A model generated the notes under the pieces. It saw only the letters and a list, made by a program, of their open reading frames with translations. It was not told the origin of the DNA and searched no databases. DNA of 64,000 nucleotides from Bog-113 sp963752695. Lineage in GTDB: Bacteria; Acidobacteriota; Terriglobia; Bryobacterales; Bryobacteraceae. The number at the start of each line of letters is the position of its first letter. Within the stretch, counting starts at the first letter, position 1. Positions 59,705 to 64,000 of this stretch are shown here, piece by piece. The translations under genes were made by a program, and so were the position numbers. The stretch covers positions 124,001 to 188,000 of the forward strand of contig CAVVZB010000004.1 of the NCBI GenBank assembly GCA_963752695.1, read 5' to 3'.

Positions 59705-62700
59705 TTAAAAGGTCAAACGCAAGCCGAGCTGCAAGAACCGCGGGAAGTTCTCCTGTGTCAGGGGCAGTTGTCCAAAACGCGGGTCGGTCAAGTCCGTTAC
59801 GGGCGCGGGAAACAACGGTGTGTTCGTTAGGTTGTAAGCCTCTCCGCGCAACTGCAAAGAGACGCGTTCGTTGAGCCAGATGGACTTTTCTACGGACACA
59901 TTGAGCTGGCCGGCCGCTGGGGTGCGGATATAGCTGAAACGGTCGGGCGAAGTCCGATAGGCCCATTGTGGCCGGGCCATCCAGCAAGCGCGATCGTTAT
60001 TGAACCAGTGTTGGGCATTCTGACCGGCCGGAGCATTAAAGCCAGAACACGTGAAGGCGCCATCCGGCTCGGTGACGGGCGTTCCGGACTGGTAAAGGTA
60101 GAGCCAGTCCATGGACCACGAGTTCACGATCGCGGCGACCCAGGGGTTTGCATGGCTAAAGTACCGTCGTCCCCACCCGAATGGCATGTCCCAAGTGCCC
60201 GCCAGACCGATACTCTGCGGACGATCGCCCGGCGCGAGTTCGCGGATGGGCTTTTCATTGAAGTTCGTGGGATTCAACAGGTGGTTAGCGGCAAATGATT
60301 TCGAGAACGTGTAGGAGAAGACAAAGGAGAAAATACCAGCGGGCGCGATGTCCAGAACGCGCTTTTCCAACTTGAGTTGCAGCGAGTCGTACCGATAGTA
60401 GCCGATTGGAGCGTTTGCTAGCGTGACCTGGTCGAACTCGGGATAGCGGCGCAACAGAGCGGCAATGGGGACATCCGCGGCAACCCCGAGAGCCGAGCTC
60501 GGGACGACGCCGCCGGCCGATGAGCCGAACAGGGGATTGGGCACCAACGTATACAGGTAATCGAGATTGGCCGGGTTGCGGACTGGTACAGCGCCCGCCG
60601 TGGGATTCAGGGTGATCGGGACGGCGTCGTGCACTGTCTGGCTGCCCGTGTAGTCGGCTTCCAGGAGCATCAGCCCGGGCAGTTCACGCTGGAAGCCGAA
60701 GGAATACTCGTAAGTGCGAGGTATGGGGCGGTTCCGGCCGTAAACAAGAAGAGGGTTCCCGGCAGCGGTGCTTAGACCGGCACTCGAAGCGGTAGGGGCT
60801 GCGACACCGAACGGGAAGGGATCGGCAAGGGAGTCAGGTCCCGAGAGTCCGGCAGCGGGGGTCAAGCCCCCATTTAGGGACCGCTGATAATAGGTCCGCC
60901 GATCGTACCCATATGTAGAGCCCAGCTGAGTTGCCGTGCGGTAGAAAATCCCGGTACCCATGCGCAACACCGTCTTCGATGCGAAGTTCCACGCCACGCC
61001 GACCCGTGGTTGAAGGTCCGCCCAGTCCGTGTCGAAAGCTCGGCCATTGCCGTTCTTCGGAAAGATCAGGCCTCCGAGAATCTGTGATGGCGGAGCCGGA
61101 TAAGGAGCATCAGGGTGACTCGGATCCCAGGCTGCTCTGGCGGCTGCCCAGTTTGCGAGGATAGCGCCGCTGAGCGGGCTGACAGCTGTTTGATCAAAGC
61201 CAGCGTTGATGCGGTTGTCCAGTTCGGTGAAGGGAATTTGAACGTCGTAGCGAAGGCCCAAACTCACGGTCAAATTCGGCTTCACCTTCCAGTTGTCCTG
61301 CAGGTAACCGGCGAAGTAGGGCCAACGGCGGTAGTAGCTGTCATTGCTTTCGATATAGCCAGAGGACGGCAAACCTAACAGCAAGTCGGCGATTGGGCTT
61401 CCGTCAGAGTAGCCGGTCGCCACGCCCGCATACTGCTGAGTCCAAGTGCGGCTGAACGACAATTCACCGGAAGCTCTGCCCGGAGTGCTCTGACCCAACC
61501 CGGCCCGGGTAAATTCGAAACCGAAATGGAGGATGTGACGGCCGCGTGTAAGCGTCAGGCTAGGCGCGAGGTCGAACTGATTTTCGGTGCTCCAAGCAAA
61601 AGAATTCCCGATAATTGAGCTGTAAATTCCGAAATCGATATGCGGAGCCAGGTCTCCCGCCGGTGACGCGCTGGAAGGTAGATGGATGCCGAGAGCGGAA
61701 GCTGGCAAACAGGCCAGGCAAGCGCTTTCCGGAAAGAATTCGGTAAAGCGGCCAAATGAAGCTCGCATGTTCCAAATCGCTGTGGCGCTCAGCACGCGTG
61801 TCCAATCGACGACGTAGTTTTGCGAAGTTCGCTCGCCGGTTCCTGTTCCGGTTCCGGCTACGCCGGAGAAGCCGTTCAGCGTCGCCTGTTGTGTGTCGTG
61901 ATCGTAGGTGAATAGAGCATAGAGCCGGTCGCGATCGCTGAAGTTGTGATCCCAGCGAACTACCGGCTGCAGATAACTAAAGTGCCCGGCGTTTCCGGCC
62001 GCATTGTAGTTTTGTGTGACTCCCCGGGCATTGGGTGCGGGATACAAATTTAGGATGGCTTGACCGATGGGACTAATGCGCGATTCTGGGATGACGTTGT
62101 TTGGGAAAGGCTGGCGCATGTAGGGGGTAAGACAGCCGGGGGCCGTACATGGCGTCGTCGTCGCCGGATCGTAGATCATGATCTTGTACTGGCTGAAATG
62201 CTGTCCGTCGCGCAATGCAATGGGAGGCGTGTCGGAAACGATAGGCGAGGGCGCGACTTCCCAATAATTGTCAGCACTCAAGAACAGGAAGTCGCGATCG
62301 TGCCGGAGGGGCCCGCTCACCGAGCCGCCGAACTGATGCGCGATCTGCTTGCCGCGATCCCGCCCGATAAGGTTGTTGTCGAACGTATTGGCGTCCAGCG
62401 CAGCGTTGCGGAGGAACTCAAAGGCGCTACCACGCCATTCGTTATTGCCGGTGCGCAACGTGGTGAGTACAGTCCCGCCGCCGGTGCGGCCGTATTGCGC
62501 GTCATAAGTGTTGGTCAGCACTTCGACTTCGTCGACCGCGTCCACCCCGGGCGAGAATTGCCACTTTCCGGTAAGGCTGATGGGCGCCCCGTTCAGGAGG
62601 AATTGGTTCGCGCCGGGGACGCCGCCGTTGATGATGTACTTGCCATCCAGATCCCAGTTTCGAACACCGGTATAGCCGCTCGTGCCAAATTCCTCCTGGG

Positions 62701-63220
62701 CAAACAACACCCCCGGAGACAGGCTCAAGACGTTGTAGACCTGCCGTCCGAGAAGCGGAAACGACTTTATCTGGATCGCATCGATAGCCGAGCTACGCGA
62801 AGCGCTTTCGGTTTGAATCAAGTCGGCCGGAGCCGAGACCGCCAAGGTCTCGTCTACGCCACCGACGTCGAGTGAAACCGACAGGTGAACGGCTTCACCG
62901 GCAGTGGCCGCGACACCTTTGCGCAAGACTTCACGGAATCCAGCCGCCGAAACCTTAACATCGTAGGTTCCCGGAGGCAGAAGCGGAATTGTGTAATTTC
63001 CGCGGTTGTCGGTTTGGGTTCGGTGAACTTCCCTGCCGCTCTCCCGCGACTCGATGAACACTTGGGCTCCCGCGATGCCTGCCCGTGTCGCATCGACAAC
63101 TTCGCCGGAAAATGTGACCCACGTATTCTGAGCGAGGAGGATCGCGCGAGGGCCGGTGCCGATTACGCCGAAGCCGGAAAGCGCCAGACAAGCGGCCGCA
63201 AGAAAAACCGTATTACGCAA
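59705..63220 (-). CDS. TonB-dependent receptor, Oar-like with carboxypeptidase-regulatory-like domain
   Basis: 1171-residue outer-membrane beta-barrel receptor. Signal peptide, then a CarboxypepD_reg-like domain (about 32-125: FSGEVVDATRAGIAGAQVF, TDNRGNYTIPLLPPGTYDV), a plug region (about 130-260, ESASRSSAIDAIQI, NQFLLNGAPI), and a barrel to the C-terminal aromatic LRLTF. Acidobacteria have many of these proteins; the substrate is often a glycan or peptide. The start is TTG at 63220 with GGAG upstream (spacing 8), and an in-frame TGA sits immediately before the TTG. No partner SusD-like gene is visible. Confidence 0.9.
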   Translation of the reverse strand: MRNTVFLAAACLALSGFGVIGTGPRAILLAQNTWVTFSGEVVDATRAGIAGAQVFIESRESGREVHRTQTDNRGNYTIPLLPPGTYDVKVSAAGFREVLRKGVAATAGEAVHLSVSLDVGGVDETLAVSAPADLIQTESASRSSAIDAIQIKSFPLLGRQVYNVLSLSPGVLFAQEEFGTSGYTGVRNWDLDGKYIINGGVPGANQFLLNGAPISLTGKWQFSPGVDAVDEVEVLTNTYDAQYGRTGGGTVLTTLRTGNNEWRGSAFEFLRNAALDANTFDNNLIGRDRGKQIAHQFGGSVSGPLRHDRDFLFLSADNYWEVAPSPIVSDTPPIALRDGQHFSQYKIMIYDPATTTPCTAPGCLTPYMRQPFPNNVIPESRISPIGQAILNLYPAPNARGVTQNYNAAGNAGHFSYLQPVVRWDHNFSDRDRLYALFTYDHDTQQATLNGFSGVAGTGTGTGERTSQNYVVDWTRVLSATAIWNMRASFGRFTEFFPESACLACLPASALGIHLPSSASPAGDLAPHIDFGIYSSIIGNSFAWSTENQFDLAPSLTLTRGRHILHFGFEFTRAGLGQSTPGRASGELSFSRTWTQQYAGVATGYSDGSPIADLLLGLPSSGYIESNDSYYRRWPYFAGYLQDNWKVKPNLTVSLGLRYDVQIPFTELDNRINAGFDQTAVSPLSGAILANWAAARAAWDPSHPDAPYPAPPSQILGGLIFPKNGNGRAFDTDWADLQPRVGVAWNFASKTVLRMGTGIFYRTATQLGSTYGYDRRTYYQRSLNGGLTPAAGLSGPDSLADPFPFGVAAPTASSAGLSTAAGNPLLVYGRNRPIPRTYEYSFGFQRELPGLMLLEADYTGSQTVHDAVPITLNPTAGAVPVRNPANLDYLYTLVPNPLFGSSAGGVVPSSALGVAADVPIAALLRRYPEFDQVTLANAPIGYYRYDSLQLKLEKRVLDIAPAGIFSFVFSYTFSKSFAANHLLNPTNFNEKPIRELAPGDRPQSIGLAGTWDMPFGWGRRYFSHANPWVAAIVNSWSMDWLYLYQSGTPVTEPDGAFTCSGFNAPAGQNAQHWFNNDRACWMARPQWAYRTSPDRFSYIRTPAAGQLNVSVEKSIWLNERVSLQLRGEAYNLTNTPLFPAPVTDLTDPRFGQLPLTQENFPRFLQLGLRLTF

Positions 63221-63348
63221 TCAGCCTGCTCCCTTGAAGGCACCTTCAGTGTAGTGCAGATATGCTGCATTTGGGATGAAAAACAGGTTGTGCAACTGGC
63301 CATTGCGCATAGCTTGGCAACGACTGCGTGGCACAATGAAGGGTGAGT

Positions 63349-63780
63349 ATGACCTATCCCGAAGAATTTATCGCTCCCATGCGTGCGGAACTTACGCGGC
63401 ACGGAGTAGAAGAAGCAAGGTCTCCCGAAGACGTCGATAATCTGCTGGCAGGTCAGGGGACATTGCTCATGGTGGTTAATTCGATCTGCGGGTGCGCCGC
63501 TGGCCGGGCCAGACCAGCCGTGGGTCTGGCGATGCAGAGCGCCGTGCGGCCAACCCGCGTTGCCACCGTTTTCGCGGGAGGCGATACTGCCGCTGTGGCC
63601 CATCTGCGTGACCTAGTCAAGGAATATCCGCCGTCATCGCCTTCGATGATCTTGTTCAGGGATGGCCAGCCGGTATACATGCTGCACCGCTTCGAAATCG
63701 AGCGCCGCGACCCGATGCAAATCGCGGAGCTGCTGCGAGGGGCGTTTACGAAATTTTGTCCCGAGAACGCGCCCGTTTAG
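63349..63780 (+). CDS. BrxA/BrxB-family bacilliredoxin
   Basis: 143-residue thioredoxin-fold protein of the YphP/YqiW family that removes bacillithiol from mixed disulfides. TYPEEFIAPMRAEL is the typical N-terminus and the CGC motif is at C47-G48-C49 (SICGCAAGRARP). Acidobacteria can make bacillithiol-like thiols. ATG at 63349 with GAAGGG upstream is preferred to GTG at 63343. Confidence 0.9.
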   Translation: MTYPEEFIAPMRAELTRHGVEEARSPEDVDNLLAGQGTLLMVVNSICGCAAGRARPAVGLAMQSAVRPTRVATVFAGGDTAAVAHLRDLVKEYPPSSPSMILFRDGQPVYMLHRFEIERRDPMQIAELLRGAFTKFCPENAPV

Positions 63781-63833
63781 AGCGCGCTATTGAGAACAGG
63801 TTGAGAATTTAGCGGCTGATTTCCATCAGCGAG

Positions 63834-63862
63834 TTGCACAGGTGTATCCGCTGTGGTATCTT
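63834..63862 (+). promoter_or_regulatory. Sigma70-type promoter for rplA
   Basis: TTGCAC (63834-63839), a 17-base spacer, and TATCTT (63857-63862). The expected transcript start near 63870 leaves a leader of about 75 bases. Confidence 0.55.
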
Positions 63863-63892
63863 AAGATCGTCCCTTTTGAAATGTAGGACCCG

Positions 63893-63937
63893 GTGGGAGG
63901 CGTGTGTTCCGGTTTCTGGAACTCGCCGTTTGACCAC
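63893..63937 (+). promoter_or_regulatory. Structured leader upstream of rplA, possible L1 autoregulatory site
   Basis: GTGG (63893-63896) can pair with CCAC (63934-63937), then after a GA/GTTTGA internal loop GGCG (63899-63902) pairs with CGCC (63924-63927), and GTTCC (63906-63910) with GGAAC (63918-63922). Two helices with an asymmetric purine-rich loop resemble the L1-binding element of rRNA and ribosomal-protein mRNAs. The CCAC strand abuts the GGAGG ribosome-binding site at 63938-63942. Confidence 0.45.
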
Positions 63938-63946
63938 GGAGGATTG

Positions 63947-64000
63947 ATGGCACACAAACCAGGTAAGCAGTATCAGGCAGCATCGAAGCAGATCGAGACA
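63947..64000 (+). CDS. rplA: Ribosomal protein L1 (start only)
   Basis: 18 codons visible to the window edge: MAHKPGKQYQAASKQIET, matching the basic GKxYxAA start of bacterial L1. The GGAGG at 63938-63942 is four bases before the ATG. rplK is not directly upstream as it usually is; the next upstream gene is a bacilliredoxin. The call rests on few residues. Confidence 0.65.
   Translation, partial: MAHKPGKQYQAASKQIET

Noticed and set aside
59570..59705. tRNA-Gln as an attachment site of a genomic island
   Set aside because: No integrase, transposase or direct repeat of the tRNA 3' end was seen in the window, and neighbours look chromosomal.

Overview
The window is a gene-dense, GC-rich chromosomal segment. 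It most likely comes from an Acidobacteriota of the Solibacter/Bryobacter type (Bryobacterales). The evidence is an Oar-like TonB-dependent receptor with an N-terminal carboxypeptidase-regulatory-like domain, BACON and SLH-repeat surface proteins, a secreted cyclophilin carrying a Solibacter-type C-terminal domain (TIGR03437-like), a DUF1080 protein, a three-domain ligase/carrier/acyltransferase and several secreted families familiar from this group. No insertion sequence, prophage, integrase or CRISPR array was seen. No gene-free stretch exceeds 300 bases; the longest gaps (about 100-165 bases) lie upstream of 46865, upstream of 49328, upstream of 28283, upstream of 63349 and upstream of rplA.

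Layout. 1-4411 (minus): AMP-ligase/ACP/acyltransferase fusion (runs off the left edge), a small secreted protein and a CCA-adding enzyme. 4428-11524: APC permease with a USP-like tail, sugar isomerase-like protein, small proteins, a YdcZ-type transporter and a PPi-type phosphofructokinase. 10604-14969 (minus): a tight operon cdaA-cdaR-glmM-DUF1080-HDAC-like, coupling c-di-AMP synthesis with peptidoglycan precursor supply. 15049-19873: RibBA with a degenerate cyclohydrolase half, a secreted protein, and a lipid module (MGDG-synthase-like glycosyltransferase, PHP hydrolase, PAP2 phosphatase). 19870-24779 (minus): larC-metG-tatD-polyprenyl synthase, all overlapping. 24846-30840 (minus): a giant BACON/SLH protein and a class A PBP. 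30928-38374: E1 alpha/beta fusion, SDR, FNT channel, Xaa-Pro peptidase, accB-accC, and MscL with a zinc-ribbon tail.

38385-53395 is the most accessory-looking part: secreted cyclophilin, polysaccharide deacetylase, two very large paralogous secreted proteins (887 and 1355 aa) with PKD-like and helical-toroid-like regions, a Wzx-type flippase, a GT2 glycosyltransferase and a secreted glycosidase-like protein. I read this as a candidate uncharacterised extracellular-glycan locus. 53439-64000: membrane-bound spermidine-synthase-like protein, galU, TlpA-like and BON proteins, a UGT-type glycosyltransferase that starts a few bases after tRNA-Gln(CUG), the TonB receptor, a bacilliredoxin and the start of rplA behind a promoter and a structured leader.

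Together the genes suggest an envelope-focused region: lipid acylation and glycosylation, isoprenoid and peptidoglycan precursors, UDP-glucose, glycan export and many secreted beta-sandwich proteins, mixed with housekeeping translation genes. Many starts are not ATG (TTG for the permease, BACON protein and TonB receptor; probably CTG for the ligase fusion), and several convergent genes share stop-codon bases.
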